A DNA stretch of 64,000 nt from Diplosphaera chodatii (Eukaryota > Chlorophyta > Trebouxiophyceae > Prasiolales > Stichococcaceae): assembly GCA_032358165.1 (NCBI GenBank), contig JAALGY010000031.1, forward strand, positions 930,001-994,000, given 5' to 3'. The notes below the pieces were generated by a model that saw only the letters and a list, made by a program, of their open reading frames with translations, searched no databases and had not been told where the DNA came from. The first letter of the stretch is position 1; each line of letters starts with the position of its first letter. This document shows positions 1 to 12,300 of this stretch, in pieces. The position numbers and the translations under genes are program-made.

Positions 1-302
1 CTGTTATCAAGCCATGCTGTCATGTCTTCATTCTATAGTACCTCATGCACAGTACGAAGCACCACAGAGGCGTCACCCTCTCACGGCATACGGTACATGC
101 ATCTTACAGCGGGCTTGCATCACTTGCGGCTGGCATGTGGAAAGCAGATGGAGCACCGCCAGATGCCATGCTCGCATGTTGCCCCAGTCGCAGCGTGCGC
201 CTCCTTCTTGGCAGCCTGAGCAGATAGGAAGACAGGTGCGACGGTGCACATTGTCGCAAAGATCGTAGCCAGCCGTGCACTATAAAGGTGCAAATGCTGT
301 GT

Positions 303-1217
303 TCATCTGGAGAGCGTCATCAGGCAACTACAACACTGTGAGACAGGACGCACCCGGCGTTCCTCCACCTTTGCGCGCTTAGAACCGCCGTTGAGCTGAC
401 GAATGCGTCGCATGGCTGCCTTCTCAGCCAAAAGGTCCTGCATCACAGCATGAACAGTGTACCTGGCAAACAGCGCGCTGTTCGAGACGCAGGATTTCGA
501 GCACATATGAAGCTAGTCCACTGCGTCATAGCACACAGATGGCATGCATGCAGGTCGTTATTGCATTGCGTCCCCATGAAAGCGCAGGTTGCGTCAATCA
601 ACGACTCAGATCATCAAGCCCAAAACAGCGGCAGACAGCATAAACTTCGAGCACCTCCTCCTTGGCTGCCTTCTTCTCCTGCAGCTGCTGCTTGTGCACC
701 TGGCGCTGGACCTTATCGGACAGCTTCGCCTGTGCCAGCTTGTCTGCACGCGACACGGGTTGCACTGGTGGTGCACCCTGCTGACCTGGACGTCACCAAA
801 GCAGCAAATGATACGGGGAGCCGACAATCGTTACCACACCTATATGCTTACTAGACGGCTTCTGTGGATGGATGTGCCTGAGATCGCCGAGCGCAGACAT
901 GATCGGTTGCCTGTCGGGTTTGTGTGTGTCAGCGCAACCTGGTGGATGAAACCTGCTCCGACACCGCTCACGCCAGTGTTTGGGACAATGTGATGGTCTC
1001 CTTGGGCTCGTGCGTACGATCGAGACTGTCTGGCAGGCTGCAGCATGCACCTGACCAATTGCTGACTGTGTACTGCCGCGGAGATCTCACCAAGGATCTT
1101 AGCATTAGGGTTTGCAGATTCTCTTTGCGACGTAGCTTCGACGATGCGTTGATGCACCTCTCCGCTTCCAGTCCACTTTTCAACCCCCCAGCATCTGTGG
1201 GAAACACGCCTGCACAA
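303..1217 (-). CDS. Unrecognised gene, candidate exons at the window edge
   Basis: Three stretches on the minus strand read like coding exons but match no family I recognise. One at about 1075-1165 contains RIVEATSQRESANPNAKIL and ends at a good donor (GTGAGA). One at about 640-790 encodes a charged, probably helical segment with DKLAQAKLSDKVQRQVHKQ followed by KKAAKEEV. One at about 365-475 contains QDLLAEKAAMRRIRQL and GGSKRAK. Lys/Arg/Gln-rich helices like these are typical of coiled coils or RNA-associated proteins, but that is only composition. Exon borders, the start codon and the 3' end are unresolved, and the gene may run off the left edge. It would be divergent from the CipC-like gene beginning near 1407. 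Confidence 0.3.
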
Positions 1218-1406
1218 ACGATCTTACTCGCCGTCTTGCCAGCATGTCGTGGGATGGTGCGCTGATTGCATGCCCTCCGGCCTCCGCTCGATCTGGAGCC
1301 AATGCCATGTCTTTTCAACAAGAAAGGCTCTGTAGATGAGCCTACAGCCTGATCTGATCTGTCTTGTTCCACTGCGTTCACCAAATGGCCGACGCACCAC
1401 AGATCT

Positions 1407-2715
1407 ATGCGTCTGTTGCTGTCCTCTGCAGATGCGCAGCGCAACTACAACCAGATCTACAACAATCCGCAGCCCAACGAAGTGCGCCTATGGCTGATTG
1501 AGCAAACCAGACACGTATTCGAGCCGTAGCACAACCCGCCGTTGCATACATCGCTTGTTTGCCATTGCATGCAGCTGCCCAGCAGCACTCAGCTTTGCAC
1601 TGTGCAGCCAGGCTGATTTTGTCCTTTGTTGATGCAGTCTGACTGGAAGCATGGTAAGTTCCAGTATTACCTTCGCGTATAGACCTGGCAGGCTCCTATG
1701 GCGTGGATCTTGTCTGTTCCACTTGTTGCGTGAGAGCGCATGTGCGCATGTTAATGTCGACTAGGACTAAGGGTCTACCAGCTCTACCAGCTGTGTTGCT
1801 CGGATGTCACGGTCTGCGCTGACCGTAGCAAATCATGCTTCATGCAGAGGTAGTAGCGGGTGGTGCTGCCTTTGCGGCGATGCACGAGTTTGAGAAGTAT
1901 GAGGAGCATCAGGTGAGGCCGAGCACCTTGCAAAGCTGGAAGAATGCCAACTACGTGAGGACAGGATGGCTGATGATCGGCGTTCTGGATTTGACAGGGC
2001 AAGCAGGTCAACCACGGCTTTGCTAAGGTGATAGACATCGGACTCTGCCCGGGTGCCTGCGAGAGGCACATAGTCTGCTGGATTGGATGTCGGTTCGCAT
2101 CGCATGTGCAGCAGGGATGTTGACAGTCCAAGGTGTTCCTGTCTCAGGAGCTGATCGCCGGCATCGCTGGCGCTGAGGTGGACAAGCTGGCCGAGACGCA
2201 TGGCATGGACTGGATTGACAAGGTGCGCCAGTCCAGCGGATCTGAAGTGTGAAGCTGCTTGGGCATAGAAGCGTGATGGGCACCACACAGTGCGATGCAG
2301 TGAGTGCTCAAGCTGGCACACACTGTGACAGACGTACCAACAGCACGCTTGTGAACATTCGTGCATGTGTAGCTAACCTGACGCCCGTGAACAACAGGAG
2401 AAGGCCAAGCACCAGGCGAAGCAGGAGTCGCAACAGCTGTACGACCAGAGCTATGGTGCGAACCAACCATGTGCATGTACGGCTCTTGAAAGATGTCCTT
2501 GCCGCCAAAGTTTACACAGCAATCGCTATTCCATGACTACATACTCTCTGCATGCCTCCTGTGTCGTGGGACAGTTAGCAGCGGTTTGTCGAGCTGCAGG
2601 CCGCCAGCAGGAGGGTGGGTACTACAGGGACCAGCCCAACCAATTCTATCAGGGACAGCAGCAGCAGGGCGGCTATCAGATGCAGGCCGACTACAATCAG
2701 GGCGGCCGCTGGTGA
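1407..2715 (+). CDS. CipC-like DUF3759 family protein
   Basis: This is a small protein of about 151 residues in seven exons: 1407-1481, 1638-1653, 1848-1912, 1998-2027, 2127-2222, 2398-2455 and 2600-2715. All junctions keep phase. The spliced protein has two short helical repeats, HEVVAGGAAFAAMHEFEKYE (residues ~30-49) and SQELIAGIAGAEVDKLAETH (~66-85). A charged EKAKHQAKQESQQLYDQ segment and a Gln/Gly/Tyr-rich tail (~116-151) follow. The repeats match the CipC/DUF3759 family, known mainly from fungi, where members are induced by antibiotics or stress and whose biochemical function is unknown. I see no signal peptide or membrane segment. The start at 1407 (MRLLLSSADAQ) is the first in-frame ATG, but the AG just before 1431 could be an acceptor, so the first residues are uncertain. 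The family call is fairly sure, the role is not. Confidence 0.72.
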
Positions 2716-3266
2716 AGCAAGCATGACAATGAATGACCGGGCGGAGGGGTAGTTGTACAATGCGGTCCACCCAATGTGAACCGGTTTCTTCATGGCAGCA
2801 TCGACATGCCATTTTGCCATTGCCGTCGAACGTTCAGCACACCAAGCCAACTCGACATCACCTTTACACCAGCGCTTCAAACCAATAGTGCCCACCAACT
2901 TGCAGAGTCTCAATGTTGTTTACTACACGATGCAATAGTGACCCATCCCTTCCTGTATGTTTCCTGCGGACCTAAGGCAGACTATGCTGCATGTACTGCA
3001 CGATATTGTGTGCTGTAGCAACCAGGCGCACCAGAGCAGCACGTCGCCCATGGTTTGGCAGCTGCAACTACCTATGGGAGTGGCGCTGACGAGAATTTTG
3101 AAGCATACACTGGAGCAGCAAATAGCCTGCTTGCAACTGGCCAGTCGTGCAGCTGGCCAGTTGTGCGCACACAGACTGCCTGGCCTTCCGGCCCTCAAGC
3201 GTGCTGAACCATGGCAGGTTATGGCGCATGACTGCAAGTTGGCTCCCGCTGATGCCAGCAAGGCCC
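2716..3266 (+). other. Convergent 3' intergenic region
   Basis: This spacer lies between the stop of the CipC-like gene and the stop of the minus-strand ABCF gene, so it should hold both 3' UTRs. I see no coding exon in it. A minus-strand TGTAA word lies at 2864-2868. Confidence 0.5.
2864..2868 (-). terminator. Possible TGTAA polyadenylation signal for ABCF1
   Basis: TGTAA on the minus strand, about 400 nt beyond the ABCF1 stop codon. UGUAA is the usual poly(A) signal in chlorophyte algae. A five-base word can occur by chance. Confidence 0.25.
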
Positions 3267-6200
3267 TCAGATCAGCATCTTCGACTTCATGTTCTTGATG
3301 AGCTGCTTCTTGTACAACCGGATGTCACCTGCTCATGCAACCAGAACCATTTGACAAGTACTATAGTGCAAGCGCTGCAATCTTGGCAAGCATGCCACGC
3401 CATGCGGCGCATTGCACAGCACAAAACTGCTGCACAGCACTGCAAGAAACTTCATTTGAAGGTGCACTGACGGCAGCGCTACTCAATGCAGCACAGCAAC
3501 GTTGGAGGACTTGTTTACCTGACCACACCTCGACCTTCTTGTGGTCGCACACCCAGATCTCCTTAGCCACCTGCGCAGGGTCCATTGCAAGGTCTGTCTC
3601 AGACAAGCTGCACAATAACAGTTATGAGAATGCCCTTGTGCAGGCAGCATCTCGCTGCTGACTGTCAACTCGGCACATTCAAGACGGCACCTGATCGATG
3701 AGGCGGAAGTCGTGGGACACCAGCACCATGCCGCCCTCGAAGTTGTTGATGGCGTGCGCCAGCGAGTCGATGGCCTCCAGGTCCAAGTGGTTTGTCGGCT
3801 CATCCAGCAGCAGCTGCAGGTAGCAGGACATGCGGTGGGTTTGGGCACGGCGTCCATCTGGACCGTGTTGTCAGCAGCTGGCGGTGCCTCAGACTGTCGG
3901 CACTGGAGAAGCCAACAAGCACGAGCTGCACCAAGAAAGAGTGCAAACTTCATGGTCATGGGTGTCCGAGCAGACCGCATTGGCAGGGTCAAGTCAGCCA
4001 ATGACGGCGCACCATGTTTGGCTTGGCCATGCACATCATCGCGAAAATGAGCCGTGACTGCAGACAAGATGGAGAGCAATGAGTTGATGCCCAGTCCACG
4101 AGCTTGATCGACAGGTTGTGACACACTACACATTGCACACTGCATGTGTCCATGCACAACAGACCAGCAAGCGCTCACCTTCTGGCCATCAGACAGCTCT
4201 GCAATCTTCGTGGTCTGCATCTTGCCGCTGACGCCATACCTGTGCTTTAAAGGACAGCGACACTCAATACATGCGGTGTTGGCACGACGTCGTGAAACCC
4301 AGCAAAAACTGCTGGGGTCACAGCATGTGCGATTGTGTTCCCCGCCGCACCTCCCCAGATACGCCCGCCACTCGTCAACTGCCCTGCTGAACTCCGAGTT
4401 GTTTGGGAACTTTGTCTGCAGCCACACCCACGCCTCATGGTCAGGCTATATATCTCTGGGGGTGAGCACAGCAAGCCTGGGTATGACCACGGCAACAGCC
4501 ATAAGGACATGCCAGGCAAACAAGCATGCAAATTCCTCCTGTTGCTGCTCCACAGGAGCAAGGACTGGACACCCAGAGCACACTGAGCACGCAGAGCTGC
4601 ACCTGGAAGAAGTCCAGCACGGTGAGCTCCGGGATCAGGGCGTCCACGCTGTGCTGGTGGTACTTGGCGATGGACAGGTGGGAGTGGCGCTTCACATCGC
4701 CCTCCGTCGGCTGCAGCTCGCCGGTCATCAGCTTCAGCAGCGTCGACTTGCCTGCAGGCGTAACAAATGTGTCACTTAGACCTGGATGTGCGGCAAAGCC
4801 AGGTCACAAAGGTGACTGCAACTTGGAGCCCCACACTGCAGTGTTTCATGACACGTTGCAGGCCCTGTCCAGCTCGTCTGCCAAGGATGAACTGAAGAAG
4901 GTGCTGCACCTGCGCCGTTAGGACCGACCAGCGCAATGCGGGAGTCGCAGTCGATGCCCAGCTCCAGGTGCTGCAGCAAGTAACAGCACACGATGGAGAC
5001 AAACTCGGTGATAGCATGGCGGTCATCAGCGAGATTGCCTTGCTGCAAAGCAAAAAGGCTGCCCTCGTTTGCAGAGTGAAGCATCAGCGGCGTAGCAAGC
5101 AGGGGAACTCGAAAACGCACGCTGTACAGGTAGTCCTCCTTCTTCCCGGAGTAGCTGAAGCTGACGTCGACGAAGGGCAGCACGGGCGGCGGCAGCTTGT
5201 CGCAGTCGGGAAAGGTGAAGCGGAAGGTCGACTCCCGCGTCACCGGCTCTGTGAGGCCCTTGGCCACCATCTTGTCGATGATCTTCTGCTTCGACTGCGC
5301 GTGCAGCACACCAAACACACCGCTGATTGCTGAGTGCTGTGTGCGGCTGCCAGCAGTGAACTTGGCTTAGCTTACTGCACGCAGATGCAGTGGTCACAAT
5401 TGACGCTCGCATAGCAGGGTGACAGGGACAGCCTGTGTCTTGAAATGCACAGCATCGGTGGCATGGAGCAAGCAAAGCAGCCAAGGAGGACATATCTGCT
5501 TGACCAGGTTTGCGTAGGTGCCGGCCGAGGCAATGAACTCCTTGAGGTGCTTGATGTCGTCCTGCTCCTTCTGGTACTTCTTCTGCTGGATGACCTCGTC
5601 CTCCTTCACAGTCTTGCAGAACGTGTCGTAGTTACCTGCAGATGCGTGGCTCACATGGTCAAGCTGCGTGCAGCACGGCTGTGGGGGCGGGACAATAAGC
5701 ATAGCATCTGTGGCAGACGGGCGGGGCGTTGTGGTGGCGTGCCTGTGTAGTATGTCAGCTGCCGCTTCGTGATCCAGATCATGTGCGTGCACACTCCGTT
5801 CAAAAAGTCCTGCGCACAAAAACATGATATTGTAAGTGGCTGCGGCATGTGACTCTATCATGCGTGCGCCTCACAGCGCACAGTTCACAGCTGCTTGCTG
5901 GCAACACACCCCCACCTGCGAGTGGCTGACGATGATGAGGCACTTTTTGTACTGCTTGAGGTACTCCTCCAGCCACACGCAGGCCTCCAGGTCCAGGTGG
6001 TTGGTCGGCTCGTCCAGCAGCAGCAGCGTGGGCGCCGCAAACAGCGCCCGCGCCAGCGCCACCCGCATCCGCCACCCGCCTGCACACCCGGAGGCATGTT
6101 CGACGCTCCCAATGTGCGCACGCGGCTCGATATCTGGCATGTGTGAGGATGCACAGGCGCTGCACAACTGGCAGCGCTGCCTGGTGCAATGCGTCGAGCT

Positions 6201-7769
6201 GATGCTGCAGGCACTGTGCCCTCACAATGCCTGAAGATGCCATGGCAGCGATCAGCTGCTGCTCTGCCTACGAAAGTTGGCAGCCTTGGGCGAAGTGGCC
6301 CCACAACGACCAGCAGGGAGCACGCACCGGACATGTCCTTGGTGCCCTTGGCCATCATCTTGCGGTCAAAGCCCAGGCCGTGCAGCAGCTTGGCTGCATC
6401 CGTCTCGAAGGTGGACGGGTCCAGCTCGTCCAGCCGTTCGTAGATGTCCTGTCGATGTGCACACCTCAGTACATCAGACGCTCATGCACCGGTGGCCTCC
6501 ACTAGCAGGCAGATGCACCAGAGGGCGCTAGTCGTCGTGATGTGGGCTGTCCACGCTGAACACCTCCACCTCATCACTCCTCTTCACGTGCAGGCTGGCA
6601 ACGGCCCGACCTGCAGGCGCTCGTCCTCGGGGCCGATGGTCTCCAGGATGTGCTCCTCCAGCTTGTTGAGCCGGTCGATCTCGTTCTTGATGTAGTCCAC
6701 CACCGTCTCCAGCGCAGTGCGGGGCGTCGGCTCCACCTCCTCGCTCAGGTGGTACAGGTCCATGTGGTCCGGGATCGGCACCTACACACGGCCGCAGCCG
6801 CGCGCGGTCAGCGGGCCAGCTGGTTGGCTGCATCGCAGGCAGCGCCACCACGTGCTTTCGAGACAACACAACTGCAGGTGAGCAGCTGCGTATGGGCGTC
6901 TGAGACAGCACCTCGACCTTGCGTGTGCGTGGCAAACGGACTTGCACACGACTGCTGGTGAGGCTGCAAATGACACCTGTCCGATCTCGACTCACCTCGC
7001 GGTTGGCGAGGCACTGCAGGAAGTTGGTCTTGCCGCAGCCGTTCTGCCCGATGAGGCCGTAGCGCCGCCCGATTGTGAGCTCGATGGAGCAGTCCTGAAT
7101 GAGCTCGATGCCGTTCAGGCCCATCGAGAAACCATCAATCTTGATATCCCGCGATGTCGGCCGCGATGACAGCACGCCTGTGTTCAGCCAAGAAAGCAGA
7201 CCCTGTTGTAACGTTTCTTAGCTTGCGAAAACCACGAGCACAACGTGATCCGTGGGCATGCACGGCTACAGGGCATCAGGTCGACCTACCTGTGACAGTC
7301 CGCCCGTGGGCAGAGTCTGCGCCGGCGCCGTTCTCTGTCGGGCTGATGTCCATCTTTCCGATGCCATTTTGCAGCTCCGCCAGGCTCGCTGAACTCTACG
7401 ACGGTAGAATGGCTAATCAGAAGAGCCAGCATGACAGCTGCAGGCTTTGGGAGCCAACATGACACACAGTGACAGACCCTTTATGCACAGCAACCTCGGC
7501 AACTTCAGACTTGCAGCGCCCTCAGCACCTGGTCCCTGGAGACTGCTGGGCTCTTGCCGCTCTTGTCGCCGGCAGTGGACCCAAGCTTTGCCTTTGCCGA
7601 GGCTGCCTTCGCTGCCTGCACTCGCACATAACCTTGCACATGCATACTCTACGCTGCTGCCGCAAACACTCCTTCACTTTTGGATTGCATGCCAGCACTA
7701 CAGTTGAACGGCGGTGCTGGACTACACACAGGTTCGTACCTTCTTCTTCTTGGCGGCATCCGACACCAT
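3267..7769 (-). CDS. ABCF1: ABC transporter F family protein (ABCF1/GCN20-type)
   Basis: This is a soluble twin-ATPase of the ABCF/GCN20 class. Known members act on ribosomes and in the Gcn2 nutrient response and have no membrane segments. The start is [10 protein letters not shown] at 7769, and a Lys/Ala-rich N-terminus follows. NBD1 has Walker [10 protein letters not shown] (exon 6997-7178), the signature [14 protein letters not shown] and Walker [16 protein letters not shown] (exons near 5930-6080 and 6340). The linker contains [12 protein letters not shown] and [23 protein letters not shown]2 has Walker A GPNGAGKST split by an intron near 4750-4920, then [17 protein letters not shown], signature LSDGQK (about 4180-4245) and [17 protein letters not shown] (about 3690-3830). 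The last exon ends [14 protein letters not shown] with the stop at 3267. About 15 exons join in phase. Domain order and length (around 600 residues) fit plant ABCF1. Both ATPase sites look intact. Confidence 0.93.
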
Positions 7770-8385
7770 GCTGGCAAGGCGCCAAGGCTGGTGTGCCGCA
7801 GCCGCTGCCGCCTACCGCAGAGGGTGGCTACACCTGTGCAAGACAATACACCACCCGTGAACGTCGCGATACAAGCGATCACTCGTCATGTCACCGCGTT
7901 ACTTGTCGTAAGAGGCCGCACGGCGTTCCAGGCCATCACGACTCATGCTTCAGATACTAGCTGCACTCCAAGCCACGACCCCACAGGCATGGCCCGACCA
8001 CGTGAGACATGTAGCCCGAAGTTGAAGCACAGTATATCGTGCTACACGTGAGGCTGGCAGAAGCCGCTTATGCCGCAAGCTGGTGTGTATGCTGCACACT
8101 CATGATGGGCCTGAACTTCAAAGACACAAGCTGCTTACCTGCTCAGCGGCCGCTTACAGGCGGTAATGAAAACGGTCACCGGATTTGATAACAGCCCTGC
8201 GCACAGCCCGCTGCACCGCAGTGTAGCGCCGGCCACCGCTCTTGAGGTGGCTTCAAAGCGTCCAAAGCAACGCCTGTCCGCGCACTTACGCTGACAGGCA
8301 CTTGGCTACTCTGCTACCGTCTGGCCAGCCCTGTGATGTCTTGCGGCGCCGTTGCAGGCAGACTTCTGGATCCAGGAGGTGCTGT
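7770..8385. other. ABCF1 upstream region
   Basis: No convincing coding exon is visible. The stretch should hold the ABCF1 promoter and 5' UTR, and the 3' UTR of the next minus-strand transcription unit. Short open frames on both strands lack splice logic and recognisable composition. Confidence 0.4.
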
Positions 8386-9399
8386 TCACGGCGGCTTCTC
8401 ACCGTCCAGCCTCATGGCTTTGTCTGACATGTCAGACCAAGTACGCCGTAGATTCTCGTAGGTTGACAGTGCAGATGGCCTGGAAGAGTGAGTAGGTTCC
8501 TGGACATGCGCAACAGCAATGTGTGTGCAGGCTTGCAGGGAGGTTGGGAAAGCTCGGACACCAAGCAGCACATGAGGTGGCCACCATTCATCCAGTGGTC
8601 TCAGGCTTGAATATGATAAAGGTGCAGCCGCAACCAATGCAAACTGTCAAAATATGTCTAGATGTATATGCAGCCAACCTGCTGGCTACCTAACACGACG
8701 ATGGACCCAACCAGCTGTGTGCACCAGGCAAATCTCGGACTTCAAAAACCAGCACGCACGTTTGGGCTGGAGCCAGCGCCACAGCTGGTGCATGTAGCCG
8801 TCACGCTGATGCAGCAGCTGTGGTGCAAGATACCAGTACAGGCTGCTGTAGGCAGCCAACCACACAAGCAAGAAGTCCACGCTGTCCTCACCACTACAGT
8901 GGCCACCTCATCAATATGAGGGAGCCATAAATAGGTCAGCTGCTGTTCCACACCTATACAGGTTCACCAATTGGACTGCAAGGGCTGCGAGGATAGCCAC
9001 GTCTGTGGCCCAGCGCCGCAGAACCGGTTGTTCAGTAGCACAGACCAGGAGAGCGTCACATTGCTGCGACTGTGAGCTGCCGTTGTTCATCTATAGCACG
9101 GCCCCATCGGAGAGGAGCACGGGCCTGGGGCATTGCATCGTGCAAAGGAGGGAACTCTGCCTTTTGTCTCCAGCGCATCTTGCGCGAGCTGATCCGCAGC
9201 CAGCTGGCCCAGTGGCTGCTGCACCCTTGTCTTGCGTTGTTTCCGCCAGCTTCTCCCCGTACATCGCGCATGAAGCCAGTACCCGTCCACCAGACCCCAG
9301 CATGCTGGCCTTGTGGCCGCAAGCAGCTGTAGCGCTGCCAGCTGCTTGCCGAAAGCCTCCATTGAATGTTCACCGCCATGCTCCGTTCCAACCAGCACC
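8386..9399 (-). CDS. Unresolved minus-strand exons with a possible membrane segment
   Basis: Three stretches look coding but are not joined with confidence. At about 9150-9335, PACWGLVDGYWLH... continues to VQQPLGQLAADQLAQDALE, and it accepts in phase the exon of the upstream gene that ends at 9404 (donor GTAGGT). At about 8700-8885 there is a hydrophobic aromatic segment, VDFLLVWLAAYSSLYWYLAP, followed by basic WRWLQPKRACW, a possible transmembrane helix with a positive flank. At about 8386-8480, STYENLRRTWSDMSDKAM leads to a stop at 8386, although a GTGAGA donor just before it would remove that stop. These may be the 3' exons of the SAND/Tudor gene or a separate small membrane protein. I do not recognise a family. 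Confidence 0.25.
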
Positions 9400-12300
9400 T
9401 ACGCGATGTCGCTGACCTCTTGCGGGGAGGCTGACCTGGCCGGCAATGCGGCCCGCGGCGGCGATCGCGGCGTGGGCGGCTGGTCCCCGCTGGCGCACAG
9501 CGCCAGGATGAGGTCTGTCATCTTGCCATTCAGCACTTCTGGCTGCCCCTTGAAAAACTCCCATCTCTCCAGCATGGCTTCGTAGTACCCGGGCAGGCAT
9601 TCGTGCCGCCGCGCGTGCACCAGCAGCGCCTGGAAGCGCGCTGACGGTGACGCAGCCCACCCTGCAGCAGGGTTGCCGCCGGCCTCGCCGTCGACCCGCG
9701 CCTCCCGCTCGGCAGCAGCTGCCGCAGCCAATGCATGCGCAGCCAGCTCATCGTCCAGCGCCATCGCCACACGGTTCATCCTGTATGCAGGGATGGGCCC
9801 AGATGATTCAGTCGCAGCGCAGTGCGATGTCGTGCACCAGGAAGGTTCTTCAAGAAGGGCAGCAGCTGTCAGAAGGGACAGATGGAGCGGGGCGCCCCAT
9901 ACATCTGCCACAAGGTGCGCACCAGCGTGACATGACGGCAGTACTGGTCTCATCGTGCCCTGCGGCAGGCGGCGGTGCCCGGCTCTCAAGAGGCGGTTGC
10001 GGCGGTGCCGATGCCAGGGACTGCGGGGATGCGAGAGCGATGTGCTGCTGCACTGCACCTGCACGTGAGGTGTGCCGATGTAGCAAAATACCCGCACAGC
10101 GCACAAATAGGAAGTCCTGCGCCACCAGAGCATATAGAACACCAAGTGCCTGTTACACCCACGACGCTGCACATAGAGACACACACAGGGAACAATGCCG
10201 AAGTGCTCACCCTTGTGCTCGGCTGGCGACCATGCACTGAAACTGGGGGCTGATGGGCGCGGCCTGTCGAGCGAGGCGCCCCGCTCCAGGGTGTTCTGAT
10301 CGGAGGAGGGCGCCCTGGCCAGCGGCGTGACGGTTCGATCCAGTGATGTAGCATGCATCAGCGGGCGCACTGCACCATCTGCGTCCACCAGGCGGGCTGC
10401 AAACTCCTGACCCACAGCAGACGGCCGCCCATTGCCTGCATGACACCGCAACAACCGTTCAGGCGTGGCCTGGCATCAAACAGCAGTCGACAGTGCTGTA
10501 TTCACAGGCTCTACACCCCTGCACTTCAATGCCGTTCTAAAACTTATTTAAAACCAGCCGTCCAAGCCTCCAACGCCTGAGTGCAGCTCTCATGACAGCA
10601 CATGGTGAGCACACCTGAGCGGCGCTTCTTGGGGGGCGGGGCACCGGGGGTGGCATCCGACTCTTCCGACACGCTGCTGCTGCCGGCGCCACCGCCAGCA
10701 TCGGCTGGCGGCTGCTCGGCCACTACAGCGCCTGTGCGCCGCCGACGGTTGACTGCCACAGGCGGCAGCCGCACTGCATGCTGCGCTTCGTCGCTGAGAC
10801 TCGGAGACACTCTGCAGTCACCAATGGTCTGCCGTCAACCAAAGCCTGGCAATGCAATACCTGGCACGCAAAGCCTGCCACCTGAACTGCCGCCCAGATT
10901 TGATGAGTGTCTATCAGCGGACCAGTCACAGTGCAATGTGACACGCACTGTGTGGGCGAGGTATCGCGCAGCCGCGAGCGCCGGGCCTCTGCTGGACGCT
11001 CTGCAGTGGACGGCCCATTGGCGGCATTGGCAGCCGGCGGCTGTAGCTGCTCCTCGTTGAAGTCCGAGCTGGCGGACACATTAGAGCACTGATGCAGCAG
11101 CCCTGAGGCGGCATAGTTGGCCGCGTAGGCCCGCAGCGTCGCAGCCGGTGCTGATCGCGAGCGGTTGATGCCGCCAAGGTCACCTGCTTGCCGCTGCGCC
11201 TACAGGTGAGACCGACGGGCTTATGAGCCACATGCAACTGAGTGCACATTGTAACAACCTGCTGCAAGCACCAGCAGACCAGTGGAAGAGCTCAGACCAT
11301 GTTGACAGTGCGGCCTAGCATAGGCCCATGCTTCAGTCGGGCATACCAGCTCAGAGAAGCCGCAGTCTGCGGGGTCGAAGCTGATGGTCGGCTTGGTGGA
11401 CCCAAAGTCCAGCTTCTCCACTGGCAGATGCAGCTCCTCCACAAAACGGTCCGAGTACTTCACCTGCAGCACGTCGCATACTGGTAAGCCATGATGACCT
11501 GGAGGCAAGGGTCTGAGACTGCAAGTAAGGGAAGTGACACTGAAGCGAAAGCAAACGCCAGGGTGTAGCGCTGAGGTGCCCACCTTGTGCTTGCCATTCT
11601 CGCGGGAGTAGGAGATGATCTCGCCCATGTAGTACTCGGCGTCGGCACACCAGCACACCCACACATGGCAGCCGACCACTGCAGCGCCAAAGTCCGCCTC
11701 CGCACGCCGCTTGAGCCAGGACACCAGCGTGGCCTTGGAGCCCTCCCCCTCACCGGCCACATGGATGCTTTCCTTCCACCTGCGCAGTGCATGCAAGGTC
11801 CATTGGACACACAGCAGGCATAGGGGAGCTGTGGTCGTGCACTAGCATTGGTGTTGCACTCATTAGTCGGTGTTCACAGGGGACGCACGCGAAAGAAATG
11901 CGCCGTGCAGACACTCACTTCTTGGACAGCTCACGGCCAGCGGCCTTTTCAAAGTGCGAGCACGTCATGATGCAGCCGCCCTGGGACACATCGACCATGG
12001 GGAGGTAGCGGTACTCCGCCGAGGTGCACTTGATGTACAGATCACGGTCGTGGCCGCCCAGGAAGAAGCCCGTCAACCTGATACAGCAGCAACATTCACT
12101 TGGCACACCGTCAAGGTTGAATCACAGCGCCACCCAGCCATCGGACAAAGGGATATGCACCGGTGCACAGGCAGCGTGGCGGGCGTATACATAGCAGAGC
12201 ACTGGCAACGCACCCATTGCAGTGGACCTCGCACAGCGGCTTCCAGCCCAGGCGCACGACCGGATGCAGCGTGGTGCCGGCCAGCAGGGCGCGCGCGGCG

